A stretch of DNA of 64,000 nt from Isoetes taiwanensis. Its lineage: Eukaryota > Streptophyta > Lycopodiopsida > Isoetales > Isoetaceae. The translations under genes and the position numbers were made by a program. Position 1 is the first letter of the stretch. The number at the start of each line of letters is the position of its first letter. Shown in pieces: positions 1 through 13,790 of the stretch. The notes under the pieces are model-generated. The model ran no database searches. It saw only the letters and a program-made list of their open reading frames with translations, and was not told where the DNA came from. Where the stretch lies: contig JAJEKV010000031.1 of assembly GCA_021234155.1 (NCBI GenBank), positions 7,888,748 to 7,952,747 on the forward strand, given 5' to 3'.

Positions 1-3000
1 GTCTCGGCCCCAAAACGCAAACCCTTCTAGAACCTGGCAACCCACGGGGTTTCGTTTTGGAGGCCCTCTCCTTGTCGGTCGGCGGGACCTTTGCGTGACT
101 TGGCGTGGAGTGGGGGTGTTGGCCTTGAACCACGGACCCTAAAATCCCCCGGAAGCTGCTTGCCCCGAATTTCCTCTCCCCAAGGCCACAGGGGCCGGAC
201 GGGGCGACCTCCCTCTCTCGGAATCGCGATTTGGCTCGCCAATGGACTCGAGCGTCGGCGTTGCCACAGGGACCAAGTTCGTGGCGAGGAAGACCACCCG
301 ACCTCAAGAAGCGCCAAAGTAGCTCACTTCCATCACACTTCGTAGTCAATTGGCCTAGGATGTGGATCGCGGGGATCTTGTCGTGGAGGGCGTGAGTGTT
401 TCTTTCTTTTGCAAAACCGACCTTGTAACTTGCTCCCTAGGGTAATTTAAGCCATTCGGACGATTTGGCGGTCGATTTGCCATTCAGGAGCCTCCCGGTG
501 CCCGAGCGACAAGACAACTGCGGTTTCTACAAGGCCGACCTCGGGGCGCCCGTGGTTTGACAAGTTCTCGGGACCGATCACGGAATCTTTTGGGCCTTCG
601 AAGAGGGGCCCTGAACGGAGGATCAACGGTCCGGATAGGGGAACCGGGCTCCGGGAGGGTGGTCATTAGCGTCACGGCCCCGGGGGCTGCCGGGGAAGGA
701 GCTGCCTGGGAACTTTTTGGATCCCGCCTCTTGGGGTCAGGACTCTCCCCTCTTGTGAGGATCCCCGCAAGGTCCTGGCCTCGTTTGACTTGGGGAAGGT
801 GCCAGCTCGGTTGCCACCTGCAGCGGGCTGCCCGACCGTTCTAATGCTAACCCTTTGACCTAGACCTTCTCCGAAAATTTCGAAAAATTGGGCTGTGTGT
901 GTCTTTGGAAATGGATTAGGATTCCGGTGGCAAAAATCAGAATTTATTTTAGTACAATGCATTAATTGCGAATTTATGAATGTCTTGCCAATGCAAAAGC
1001 CCCCCGACTTCTACTTGCCACATCGGGGAGGAGGACAGGCCCAAACTCCGCTCCGTCGGTTCCCCTTGCTCCGTATTCACCATTGCGGCTTCTCGGCCGG
1101 AGTCCCAAGTGCAGCAGACCAAGTCTCGGCCCCAAAGCGCCAAACCCTTCTAGAACACGGCAACCCACGGGGTTTACGTTTTGGAGGCCCTCTCCTTGTC
1201 GGTCGGTAGGGACCTTGCGCAGTGACTTGGCGTGGAGTGGGGGTGTTGGCCTTGAACCGCGGACCCTAAAATCCCGGGCTGCTTGCCCGAATTTCCTCTC
1301 CCAAGGCCACGGGGGCCGGACGGGCGACCTCCCCTCTCGGGAATCGCGATTTGACTCTGCCAATGGACTCGAGCGTCGACGTTGCCACAGGGGACCAAGT
1401 TCCGTGTGGCCAGAAGACCACCCGACCTCCAAAGCGCCAAAGTAGCTCACTTCCATCACACTCGTAGTCAATTGGCCTAGGATGTGGATCGCGGGATCTT
1501 GTCGTGGAGGCGTGAGTGTTTCTTTCTTTTGCAAAACCCGACCTTGTAACTTGCTCCCTAGGGTAATTTAGCCATTCGGACGATTTGGCGGTCGATTTGC
1601 CATTCGGAACCTCCCGGTGCCCGAGCGACAAGACAACTGCCCGGTTTCTACAAGGCCCGACCTCGGGGCCCCAGCGGTTTGACAAGTTCTCGGACCCGAT
1701 CTGGAATCTTTTGGGCCTTCGAAGAGGGGCCCCTGAGCGGAGGATCAGCGGTTGGGATAGGGGAACGGGCTCAGGGAGGGTGGTCATTAAGCGTCTGACC
1801 CCGGGAGGCTTGGCTGCCAGGAAGGGCTGCCTCGGGAACTTTTGGATCCAGCCTCTTGGGGTCAGGACTCTCCCCTCTTGTGAGGGATCCCCCGCAAGGT
1901 CCTGGCCTCGTTTGACTTGGGGAAGGGTGCGGCTTCGGTTGCCACAGCGGGCTGCCCGGCCGTTCTAATATCTAACCCTTTGACCTAGACCTTCTCCAGA
2001 AAATTTGAAAAAATTGGGCTGTGTCTTTGGAGATGGATTAGGATTCCAGTGGCAAAAAAAATCAGAATTTATTTTAGGTACAATGCATTAATTGCGAATT
2101 TATGAATGTCTTGCCACTTTGCAAAAGCCCCCGACTTCTACTTGCCACATCGGAGGAGGACAGGCCCAAACTCCCGCTCCGTCCGGTTCCCCTTGCTCCG
2201 TATTCTCCGGCTGCGGCTTCGGCCAGTCCCAAGTGCAACAGACCAAGTCTCGGCCCCAAAGCGCCAAACCCTTCTAGAACACGGCAGCCCCACGGGGTTT
2301 ACGTTTTGGAGGCCCTCTCCTGTCGGTCGAGGCGGGACCTTAGCGCCGTGACTTGGCGTGGAGTGGGGGTGTTGGCCCCGAGCCGCGGACCCTAAAATCC
2401 CCAGGAAGGCTTGCCCGAATTTCCTCTCCCCAAGGCCACGAGGGGCCGGACGAGGCGACCTCCCCTCTCGGGAATCGCGATTTGGCTCTGCCAATGGACT
2501 CGAGCGTCGGCGTTGCCACAGGGACCAAGTTCCGTGGCGAGAAGACCACCCGACCTCAAAGAAGCGCCAAAGTAGCTCACTTCCATCACACTCGTAGTCA
2601 ATTGGCCTAGGATGTGGATCGCGGGATCTTGTCGTGGAGGCGTGTGAGTGTTTCTTTCTTTTGCAAAACCCGACCTTGTAACTTGCTCCCTAGGGTAATT
2701 TAGCCATTCGGACGATTTGGCGGTCGATTTGCCATTCCGAACCTCCCGGTGCCCGACGACAAGACAATTGCCCGGTTTCTACAAAGGCCGACCTCGGGCG
2801 CCCAGCGGTTTGACAAGTTCTCCCAGGACGATCTGGAATCTTTTGGGCCTTCGAAGAGGGCCCCATGAGCGGAGGATCAGCGGTCGGGATAGGGGAGGCA
2901 AGACTCGGGAGGGTGGTCATTAAGCGTCACGACCCGGGGGCCTTACCCGAGAAAAGGCTGCCTCGGGAACTTTTGGATCCCGCCTCTTGGGGTCCGGACT

Positions 3001-6000
3001 CTCCCCTCTTGTGAGGGATCCTACAAGGTCTGGCCTCGTTTGACTTGGGGAAGGGTGCCCGGCTTCGGTTGCCACCTTGCGGGCTGCCCAAACCGACCGT
3101 TCTAATCTTAACCCTTTGACCTAGACCTTCTCAGAAAATTTGAAAATTGGGCTGTCTTTGGAGATGGATTAGGAATCAGTGGCAAAAAATCAGAATTTAT
3201 TTTAGTACAATGCATTAATTGCGAATTTATGAATGTCTTGCCCCTGCAAAAGCCCCCGACTTCTACTTGCCACATCGGGAGGAGGAGGGCAGGCCCAAAC
3301 TCCCGCTCCGTCGGTTCCCCTTGCTCATATTCTTGGCTGCGGCTTCGGCCCGGTCCCAAGTGCAACGGACCAAGTCTCGGCCCCAAAAGCGCAAACCCTT
3401 CTAGAACACGGCAGCCCACGGGGTTTCGTTTTGGAGGCCCTCTCCTTGTCGGTCGGGGCGGGACCTTGCGCCGTGACTTGGCGTGGAGTGGGGGTGTTGG
3501 CCTTGAAACGCGGACCCTAAAATCCCGGGAAGCTTTGCCCCGAATTTCCTCTCCCCAAGGCCACAGGGGCCGGACGAGGCGACCTCCCTCTCCCGAATCG
3601 CGATTTGGCTCGCCAATGGACTCGAGCGTCGACGTTGCCACAGGGACCAAGTTCCGTGGCGAGGAAGACCACCCGACCTCCAAGAAGCCCAAAGTAGCTC
3701 ACTTCCATCACACTTTCGTAGTCAATTGGCCTAGGATGTGGATGCGGGATCTTGTCGTGGAGGCGTGAGTGTTTCTTTCTTTTTGCAAAACCGACCTTGT
3801 AACTTGCTCCCTAGGGTAATTTAAGCCATTCGGACGATTTGGCGGGGTCGATTTGCCATTCGAACCTCCCGGTGCCCGAGCGACAAGACAATGCGGTTTC
3901 TACAAAGCCGACCTCGGGGCGCCCAGCGGTTTGACAAGTTCTCTCGGACCGATCACGGGAATCTTTTGGGCCTTCGAAGAGGGCCCCCTGAGCGGAGGAT
4001 CAGCGGTCGGATAGGGGAGCGGGCTCGGGGAGGGTGGTCATTAGCGTCTGGGCCCAGGGGGCGCTGCCGAGGAAGGGCTGCCTGGGAACTTTTGGATCCC
4101 GCCTCTTGGGGTCCGGACTCTCCCCTCTTGTGAGGGATCCACAAGGTCTGGCCTCGTTTGACTTGGGGAAGGGTGCGGCTCGGTTGCCACAGCGGGCTGC
4201 CCGACCGTTCTATCTTAACCCTTTGACCTAGACCTTCTCAGAAAATTTGAAAATTGGGCTGTGTCTTTGGAAATGGATTAGGAATCCAGTGGCAAAAAAT
4301 CAGAATTTATTTTAGGTACAATGCATTAATTGCGAATTTATGAATGTCTTGCCAGCTTTACAAAAGCCCCCGACTTCTACTTGCCACATCGGGGGAGGGC
4401 AGGCCCAAACTCCGCTCCGTCCGGTTCCCCTTGCTCCGTATTCTCGGCTGCGGCTTCGGGCGGTCCCAAGTGCAACAGACCAAGTCTCGGCCCCCAAAGC
4501 GCAAACCCTTCTAGAACACGGCAACCCACGGGGTTTCGTTTTGGAGGCCCTCTCCTTGTCGGTCGGGGGGACCTTGGCGCGTGACTTGGCGTGGAGTGGG
4601 GGTGTTGGCCTTGAGCACGGACCCTAAAATCCCCGGGCTGCTTGCCCGAATTTCCTCTCCCCAAGGCCACGGGGGCCGGACGGGGCGACCTCCCCTCTCT
4701 CGGAATCGCGATTTGGCTCTTCCAATGGACTCGAGCGTCGACGTTGCCACGGGGACCAAGTTCCGTGGCGGCGAAGACCACCCGACCTCCAAGAAGCGCC
4801 AAAGTAGCTCACTTCCATCACACTTTCGTAGTCAATTGGCCTAGGATGTGGATCGCGGGATCTTGTCGTGGAGGCGTGAGTGTTTCTTTCTTTTGCAAAA
4901 CCGACCTTGTAACTTGCTCCCTAGGGTAATTTAAGCCATTCCGGACGATTTGGCGGTCGATTTGCCATTCGGGACCTCCCGGTGCCCGAGCGACAAGACA
5001 TCTGCGGTTTCTACAAGGCCGACCTCGGGGCGCCCAGCGGTTTGACAAGTTCTCGGACCCGATCTGGAATCTTTTGGGCCTTCAGAAGGGGCCCCTGAGC
5101 GGAGGATCAGCGATTGGGATAGGGGGGCCCGGCTCCGGGAGGGTGGTCATTAAGCGTCACGGCCCCGGGGGCTGCCCGGGAAGGAGCTGCCTCGGGGAAC
5201 TTTTTGGATCCGCCTCTTGGGGTCCGGACTCTCCCCTCTTGTGAGGGATCCACCAAGGTCCTGGCCTCGTTTGACTTGGGGAAGGGTGCCAGGCTCGGTT
5301 GCCACAGCGGGCTGCCCGACCGTTCTAATGCTAACCCTTTGACCTAGACCTTCTCCGAAAATTTGAAAAGAATTGGGGCATTGTCTTTGGAAATGGATTA
5401 GGATTCCAGGTGGCAAAAAATCAGAATTTATTTTAGTTACAATGCATTAATTGCGAATTTATGAATGTCTTGCCCTTTGCAAAAGCCCCCGACTTCTACT
5501 TGCCACATCGGAGGAGGACAGGCCCAAACTCCGCTCCGTCGGTTCCCCTTGCTCCGTATTCTTCGGCTGCGGCTTCTCGGCCGGGTCCCAAGTGCAGCGG
5601 ACCAAGTCTCGGCCCCAAAGCGCAAACCCTTCTAGAACACGGCAACCCACGGGGTTTTCGTTTTGGAGGCCCTCTCCTTGTCGGTCGGGCGGGACCTTGC
5701 GTGTGACTTGGCGATGGAGTGGGGGTGTTGGCCTTGAGCCGCGGACCCTAAAATCCCGGAAGCTGCTTGCCCGAATTTCCTCTCCCCAAGGCCACAGGGG
5801 CCGGGCCAGGCGACCTCCCCTCTCGGGAATCAGCGATTTGACTCTGCCAATGGACTCGAGAACGTCGGCGTTGCCACGGGGACCAAGTTCCGTGGCCAGA
5901 AGACCACCCGACCTCAAGAAGCGCCAAAGTAGCTCACTTCCATCACACTTTCGTAGTCAATTGGCCTAGGATGTGGATGCGGGATCTTGTCGTGGAGGCG

Positions 6001-9000
6001 TGAGTGTTTCTTTCTTTTGCAAAACCGACCTTGTAACTTGCTCCCTAGGGTAATTTAAGCCATTCCGGACGATTTGGCGGTCGATTTGCCATTCGAACCT
6101 CCCGGTGCGAGCGACAAAGACAACTGCGGTTTCTACAAAGTAGACCTCGGGGCGCCCAGCGGTTTGACAAGTTCTCCCGGACCGATCTGGAATCTTTTGG
6201 GCCTTCGAAGGGGGCCCTGAGCGGAGGATCAGCGGTCGGGATAGGGGCGGGCTCCGGGAGGGTGGTCATTAAGCGTCACGGCCCCGGGGCGGCTGCCCGA
6301 GGAAGGGCTGCCTCGGGAACTTTTGGATCCGCCTCTTGGGGTCGGACTCTCCCCTCTTGTGAGGGATCCCACCAAGGTCCTGGCCTCGTTTGACTTGGGG
6401 AAGGGTGCCGGCTCGGTTGCCAGCGGGCTGCCCGACCGTTTCTAATGCTAACCCTTTGACCTAGACCTTCTCGAAAATTTGAAAAATTGGGCTGTGTCTT
6501 GGGAAATGGATTAGGATTCCAGGCGGCAAAAAATCAGAATTTATTTTAGTACAATGCATTAATTGCGAATTTATGAATGTCTTGCCACTTTGCAAAAGCC
6601 CCCCCGACTTCTACTTGCCACATCGGAGGAGGGCGGGGCCCAAACTCTGCTCCGTCGGTTCCCCTTGCTCCGTATTCTCCGGCTGCGGCTTCGGCCGGCC
6701 AGGTCCCAAGTGCAACAGACCAAGTCGGCCCCCAAAGCGCAAACCCTTCTAGAACACGGCAGCCCACGGGGGTTTCGTTTTGGAGGCCCTCTCCTTGTCC
6801 GGTCAGGCGGGACCTTGCGCCGCCGTGACTTGGCGTGGAGTGGGGGTGTTGGCCTTGAGCCGGGACCCTAAAATCCCCCGGAAGCTGCTTGCCCGAATTT
6901 CCTCTCCCCAAGGCCACGGGGGCCGGGCCAGGCGACCTCCCCTCTCCCGAATCGCTGATTTGACTCTTCCAATGGACTCGAGCGTCGGCGTTGCCACAGG
7001 GACCAAGTTCCGTGGCGAGGAAGACCACCCGACCTCCAAGAAGCCCAAAGTAGCTCACTTCCATCACACTTTCGTAGTCAATTGGCCTAGGATGTGGATG
7101 CGGGATCTCTTGTCGTGGAGGCGTGAGTGTTTCTTTCTTTTGCAAAACCGACCTTGTAACTTGCTCCCTAGGGTAATTTCGCCATTCGGACGATTTGGCG
7201 GGTCGATTTGCCATTCGAACCTCCCGGTGCCCGAACGACAAGACAATGCCCGGTTTCTACAAAGGCCGACCTCGGGGCGCCCGCGGTTTGACAAGTTCTC
7301 CCGGACCCGATCTGGAATCTTTTGGGCCTTCGAAGAGGGGCCCACGAGCGGAGGATCAGCGGTGGATAGGGGAACCGGCTCCGGGAGGGTGGTCATTAAG
7401 CGTCTGCAGCCCCGGGGAAGCCCGCGCCGGGAAGAGCTGCCTCGGGAACTTTTGGATCCAGCCTCTTGGGGTCCGGGACTCTCCCCTCTTGTGAGGATCC
7501 TGCAAGGTCTGGCCTCGTTTGACTTGGGGAAGGGTGCCAGCTTCGGTTGCCACAGCGGGCTGCCCGGCCGTCTCTAATGCTAACCCTTTGACCTAGACCT
7601 TCTCAGAAAATTTGAAAAATTGGGCATGTCTTTGGAAATGGATTAGGATTCCAGTGGCAAAAATCGAAATTTATTTTTAAGTACAATGCATTAATTCTTG
7701 AATTTATGAATGTCTTGCCAGCTGCAAAAGCCCCCCCGACTTCTACTTGCCACATCGGGAGGAGGAGGACAGGCCCAAACTCCGCTCCGTCGGTTCCCCT
7801 TGCTCCGTATTCTCGGCTGCGGCTTCGGCCCAGGTCCCAAGTGCAACGGACCAAGTCTCGGCCCCCAAAGCGCAAAACCCTTCTAGAACACGGCAGCCCA
7901 CGGGGTTTTACGTTTTGGAGGCCCTCTCCTTGTCGGTTCGGGCGGGACCTTGCGCCCGTGACTTGGCGATGGAGTGGGGGTGTTGGCCTTGAGCCGCGGA
8001 CCCTAAAATCCCGGAAGCTGCTTGCCCGAATTTCCTCTCCCCAAGGCCACGGGGGCCGGACGGGCGACCTCCCTCTCCGGGAATCGCGATTTGACTCTGC
8101 CAATGGACTCGAGCGTCGGCGTTGCCACAGGGACCAAGTTCCGTGGCGAGACCACCCGACCTCAAGAAGCCAAAGTAGCTCACTTCCATCACACTCGTAG
8201 TCAATTGGCCTAGGATGTGGATGCGGGATCTTGTCGTGGAGGCGTGAGTGTTCTCTTTCTTTTGCAAAACCGACCTTGTAACTTGCTCCCTAGGGTAATT
8301 TAAGCCATTCGGGACGATTTGGCGGGGTCGATTTGCCATTCGGAACCTCCCGGTGCGACGACAAGACAACTGCCCGGTTTCTACAAAGGCCGACCTCCGG
8401 GGCGCCCATGGTTTGACAAGTTCTCCCGGACCCGATCTGGAATCTTTTGGGCCTTCGAAGAGGGGCCCACGAGCGGAGATCAGCGGTCGGATAGGGGAGC
8501 CGGGGCTCCGGGAGGGTGGTCATTAAGCGTGCGGCCCAGGGGAGCGCTGCCGAGGAAGAGCTGCCTCGGGAACTTTTGGATCCCGCCTCTTGGGGTCGGA
8601 CTCTCCCCTCTTGTGAGGGATCCCTGCAAGGTCCTGGCCTCGTTTGACTTGGGGAAGGGTGCGGCTCGGTTGCCACAGCGGGCTGCCCCGACCGTTCTAA
8701 TCTTAACCCTTTGACCTAGACCTTCTCAGAAAATTTTGAAAATTGGGGCTGTGTCTTTGGAAATGGATTAGGATTCCAGGTGGCAAAAATCAGAATTTAT
8801 TTTAGGTACAATGCATTAATTGCGAATTTATGAATGTCTTGCCAGCGCAAAAGCCCCCGACTTCTACTTGCCACATCGGGAGGAGGACGGGCCCAAACTT
8901 CGCTCCGTCGGTTCCCCTTGCTCCGTATTCTTGGCTGCGGCTTCGGCCGGGTCCCAAGTGCAGCAGGACCAAGTCTCGGCCCCCCAGCGCCAAACCCTTC

Positions 9001-9272
9001 TAGAACACGGCAACCCACGGGGTTTACGTTTTGGAGGCCCTCTCCTTGTCCGGTCGGGGGACCTTGGCGTGACTTGGCGTGGAGTGGGGGGTGTTGGCCT
9101 TGAGATCCGGGACCCTAAAATCCCCGGAAGGCTGCTTGCCCCCGATTTCCTCTCCCCAAGGCCACGGGGGCCGGGCCAGGCGACCTCCCCTCTCGAATCG
9201 CGATTTGGCTCTGCCAATGGACTCGAAACGTCGGCGTTGCCCTCGGGGACCAAGTTACGTGACCGAAGACCA
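1..9272. repeat. GC-rich tandem array, monomer about 1.12 kb
   Basis: A 1.11-1.13 kb unit is repeated head to tail. The anchor GTCTCGGCCCC (GTCGGCCCC in one unit) recurs at 1, 1123, 2247, 3374, 4484, 5606, 6724, 7855 and 8973, giving eight full units and a partial one of about 300 bp. The array continues past the left window edge. Each monomer is mostly GC-rich, with one AT-rich stretch of about 100 bp around TGCATTAATTGCGAATTTA. I found no internal sub-repeat. Units differ mainly by one- to four-base indels at CCGG, CAG and homopolymer sites. The many short open frames in the array shift from unit to unit, so I see no conserved coding. No rRNA, 5S, snRNA or rDNA promoter sequence is recognisable. 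The best label is a satellite-like repeat; its chromosomal location is unknown. Confidence 0.95.
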
Positions 9273-9372
9273 CTCATGTTCACCCAACTAAAAATGAGTT
9301 TTAAAGCGTCGTCATTATGCGTCGCGTGCGGCGTCAATGCGTCGCATCGGCGTTATTTGTTATATAGCGGCG
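9273..9372. repeat. Palindrome block A at the array edge
   Basis: The array breaks off within a monomer (...GAAGAC) and is followed by CACTCATGTTCACCCAAC, then a block rich in GCGTCG/CGTCGC motifs. Related motifs recur in blocks B (15725-16035) and C (19662-20148). Short repeated motifs near an element end are typical of En/Spm (CACTA) subterminal regions, and a Tnp2 transposase lies 1.4 kb inside, with its 3' end towards this block. That this is a transposon end is an inference; I could not identify a matching terminal inverted repeat. Confidence 0.4.
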
Positions 9373-10795
9373 TCGTTTAAACTATTTTTATTTTTGTTGT
9401 GTACATGTTTGATCTTGGGGCATGTTTGAGCCTAGACAATGCTTGAGCCTAAGAGGCTTGTTTGAACCTAGGTAGCATGTTAGACCCTAAAGGGAAATGC
9501 AAAGCGCCTACGTTCAACATCTGTAGGCTCCTCATGGTTCACTCTATGTATTTGGACTTGTTCACCCTACAAAATACCATTATTATTATCTGTTTGAAAG
9601 GTAGAAGCGATTGATCCACAACGAAAAGCTAGTGGATAGCATCAAATTAAGCAATGATCGGGTTAACTTGGTGGTGGCCTTTGGTTTAAGGTTAGAAAAA
9701 TCGGAAGTAACTAAGATACCATTGAAGACTCTTTGCATGTTCTAGTCTAGAGGCAATGCTTGAGCCTATGTGGCTTCTTTGAGCCCATGTTCCGGTAGTT
9801 CTTTATTCCTCCGATATAATGTATACCAAAGGGGGAGGGGGGGAAAAAAAATTGAATTGAATGGGTTTTATTGCACCACGAAGACCAATAGACATAGCCT
9901 ATCGAGGAAGGATTGCACGAGGATGTGCATAATATTTGACATATAGAATTTAATGATCGTCTCCTCTAGGTGCTAACTAGGATTCGTCATTGTTAGCATT
10001 ACCAACATTTGTATTAAAATGCACGAAGTACATCGTATTTAGGTGGAATTGCTCTCGGTGTAAAGATCTTTGCATGAGAGGGGTGGTCCAACCTCTTGAT
10101 GCTTTCGTTTTCGGTGAGTTTGAATGCCTTGATGCGCGGGAGGGCTCTTGGGCGTTATTGACTCCTCTAGCACAACACCTTGGAATATTGGGCGTCCCCT
10201 CGGTGTAGTTTGTATGATAAACCACCATGTTGGGTCTTGTCGATCGGTAAAAAAAAAATCTGGTCAAAGAAATTTGGGCGTGAGATTGATATTGATGGTC
10301 TAAATTTTGAAGTGGATATGTGTATGTGTGTACTGTTCCACGGTTATGCGGAAGGACAAAAGCGTCTCACTACCGGGGTACATCTTGCTAGAGTTGGCCA
10401 TGAAAAAAAGCCACTTGTTAACTATCATACTTTCTTTCTTGTAGGCTGGCCCCTTAATTGAAGGTCAAACCAATGCGACATCGAATATGAAGGTCTTAAA
10501 ATTGCCACCAACATCCACCTCCATTATAGTCTTTAACCTCCCGAGGCCAATCCGCGGTGGCTTCGGCGATTACGATCGGCAACGCTTGATTGAAACTCCA
10601 TGCGTGAATGATGCCATGACTCCGATCCTGAAGTCTTCACATGTATGTCAAGAGAACTCACCGCGATAGTGGGTCCCATGCCACCATATCGAGGGAGTAA
10701 GATATATCTTGTCAAAAGCACCATTAATGTCAATAGATACAATAACATCAAAAAGAAAATACTTTCGATTTAGACATCAACATAATTTGTTGCAA
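9373..10795. other. No gene recognised; short GCTTGAGCCT repeats
   Basis: This stretch lies between the array edge and the end of the Tnp2 gene. The motif GCTTGAGCCT and variants (GTTTGAGCCT, GTTTGAACCT) recur at 9420-9500 and again near 9750-9790. A few frames of 60-95 codons are open, but none resembles a known protein. It is probably the 3' flank or internal non-coding DNA of the CACTA-like element. Confidence 0.4.
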
Positions 10796-13790
10796 CTACC
10801 TTTTCATGACACCTTGTGCGTATGCCCATTCCGTAGGCTGTAATATACTCCCCTTGTGATATGCATCGGTCAAAGCACGTAGTACCCATTCTCTTTCCAT
10901 CTTGTCCGGCAAGGGTTCATATCCATCGAGTGCGGGGGCTGCGTCTATTATGTCGTCTCCATTCATGCCTCTTCTCTTCCATTTCTTCCTTTGCGTTCTC
11001 ATAGCGAGCAATCCATTTTGCCATTGGTGCGAATTGTAAAGAAGAAATTGATTAACCTATAATGATCATATCGGTGATGACTTACGCATACCATTGCCTT
11101 ACGCCACTACCCCCACAATCTTCGTCCCCTTCATCACTCCATAGCGAGGTGCATCACGGATGTGCGGCGGAAATATATTACGTCATATAGAAAAGTGACT
11201 CTTTTCGCCAAGCCATCCCTCGCCATACTACCTTCGGGGCGTGCTCTTTGGCCTTTCCATATCCTTCAATACCTTCATAAACCTTTCCAAGAAAAACATC
11301 CATCGGCGTATGCGGTTCCATGAGCTCCACTTCCTCAATAAGATGTACCAAAGATGGGTTTGGTGTCAAAAGCTTCGTGGGAAACTCCTTCTCCAACAAG
11401 CAACATGCCTCGCCATTTTCACTTTCATCTCTTCAATTTAGATCTTTTCGGTATAGTTTTTTTTACATCCACCTATGAGGTCCAAAACAAAAACTTAGCC
11501 ACAAATAAAATAGGCGGGGGACCACTAAATCAACATGGGTAACAACCTTATGACCTTTGATAGGGCACTTATTGCCTCCAATGGTCCCTTGTCTAAAACT
11601 CCCCTAAAGGTCGGGGGCATGAAGAGCGCATGATCAAACACCAAATATAAGTTATGGGTTACATTTTATAGTAGTGCATATATATGTGGACTTCAATTGC
11701 TTACATGCAGAACTTATGCCCGATCATGGGACTTTAAACCGGTCGGCTCCCCACTACTTGTGAATGCGGTTACTTAATGATTGCATGTAACCGGTTGGTG
11801 TTCTAAGGGCCCTTAAATCATCATAAATAGCTTCGATGGTCAGACCCTAGCAATAACCCATTTTGCGGGGAGGAAGTGGTTGCCCTTCACCTCGGATCCA
11901 TGCCTCTTTCTTTGTATTACTTACCTTAAGGTCCATCACGGCATTTGTTGTGTCTTTTTGACCAAATACATGCTTCCATAAAGAGTTTCCCGTTCTTGAA
12001 GATATGCATCGGGTCTAAAAGGTGTTGAATCAATAGGTCGGTCCAATATGGTAGTCTATAAAAAGCGGACTTCCTTTTCATATTGGCGATAAAGACTTCC
12101 TCCTCAGCGGCTTCCTCGCCACCAGCGTATAATTCCTCATCCTCCTTTGTCTAGGTGGAAGCTCGACCTCCTCATTCTGAGTGCCCCCCTCAGGATTTCC
12201 CCTTGCGGATTTTCCCCTCTTCCTTCTTATCCCAAGCGCTCACCCCATTCTCGTATGGTAATTACGCTTGGTGGTTACGTATAGTCTGATTGCCACCGGG
12301 TTGTGCCTTATTTGCTTTACGAAGGGGTGCGTGGCGGCAAATACTTCCTAAAACCCTGGTATACTACTTTCTTGGGATGCTTAGAGTGGCGGTCTTTGCA
12401 ACTTTTCCCCACATATCATGCAAGGGAAGTGCCCGATGTCTTAAACCCGAGAACACTTTCGGCAAACCGGGGAAAGTCATGCATAGTCCACAATAGTATA
12501 CCTCTAAGATTAAAAGCGTCATTTTTATGGGCATCGTGGACCTGAATACGTGTTCCACAAAGGGAGTAACTCATCCACAATTATTCTTAGGTACACATCT
12601 AAATTACTTGGTTTTCTTCCCGGTATCAATAAAGTCATCATAATGTGCCCACTCTTCATCAACAACCATGGGGGTATGTTGTAGTTCACTATCATCAGCG
12701 GCCATGTAGACCATCGCGATCGATTGTGTACCATATGGGTTTTCGCCATCGGTGGCCAGGCCCAAGCGCCGTTAAGTGGTTCTTTTTTTTCAAAAGTCGG
12801 GGCCATGTCGCATCGACATGCTTCCAAACTACTGCTTGTAAACCGGGACTTCGCATCACATCATCACTAGATGCATGTGTGGCCGTGAAGTCCATTAGGC
12901 TAGCCAATGTCTTTACAGCGGAACATCAACTTTAACCTATAGAATAAATTATAGGCAACATATAAGTACAGAAAATAAGTGAATTTACAACTATTTGTAA
13001 GAAGTGGTGATGCATATACCTTGGGATTATTGGAAAGTGTCGAATAACCTTACGAGTGTACGTTTTTCCCTTTAGGTCATTCACGTATCTCGGTTCATTA
13101 CATACGAGACAATGAGTGGACTTCTCATGCTTTCGGCGGGGGATAGAAGATCATACAATCATTTGGACATGCATGTATGACTTTATAACCAAGGCGGTCG
13201 CTTGAATCATTTTCTTAACTTGAGATCTGTCGGTAGGCATATTGTTCTTCTGGAAGGATCTTCTCGTGCAATAACACAGCATCTAAGAGTGGTAAGATAA
13301 AAGATGGAGATGGTGGTAAGATAGAAAGACTTGATAAGTATGTCACCTCAATAGAAGCGAGAGACACTTGCATTGCTCCACTTGAACTTGGTTTGGAGAT
13401 TGAGAATTAGCGAACCGCGCCGACAAGCGAGAGGTTCGAGGCGAGGAAATAAGCTGCGTTTACGCCCGATAACAATAGGGTCATCGTCGGATGCGACCAA
13501 TCCTCGAAGGGTATCCCACATCTTCTACCATATCCTCTCCACCACCATCCTCGACATCATCTAAATCAATATCGGGTAATTCTTGAAGGCGTGCAACATA
13601 TCGAGCATCGGCTTCGTCCGCGAAAGACTTAGTTCGGGTTAGTCAATAGTTTCATCCTCTTCATATTGATGCATTATGCAATATCTTCATATTGGTGCGC
13701 TCGGCTTGAAATTCCGCGACGATAGGTTTCCCTTTGCACGTAACTTAGAACTAATGGATCGGGATGGAGGCCGCTCTGAATGAGTTCATT
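10796..13790 (-). pseudogene. CACTA (En/Spm) Tnp2-like transposase, fragmented, copy A
   Basis: Several minus-strand frames read in order as a Tnp2 (Transposase_21) protein, the transposase that moves CACTA DNA transposons. At 12525-12827 the segment YNIPPWLLMKSGHIMMTLLI matches the Tnp2 core (IYNLPPWLCMK-type), followed by a LDVYL...LLPLWN segment. At 12364-12558 comes the LTL...WTMHDFPGL-type segment. Below 11899 lie a TPTGYMQSLSNRI segment, GLKSHD-like and LIEEVEL motifs (11178-11399), and a likely C-terminus ending ALDGYEPLPDKMEREW...GVMKR at 10796. The N-terminal part lies above 13000. Many frameshifts and stops interrupt it; some are likely sequencing errors because copy B differs at the same places. 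Introns are probable but not mapped. Start and end are approximate. Confidence 0.75.

Noticed and set aside
1-9272. Many open frames of 60-260 codons on both strands in the array
   Set aside because: They recur in different frames from unit to unit and have the composition expected of GC-rich DNA with few stops. No domain is recognisable and indels break them at random.
1-9272. Array as rDNA intergenic spacer or 5S cluster
   Set aside because: No 5S, 18S or 25S sequence and no TATATA-GGG-type rDNA promoter is visible in any unit.
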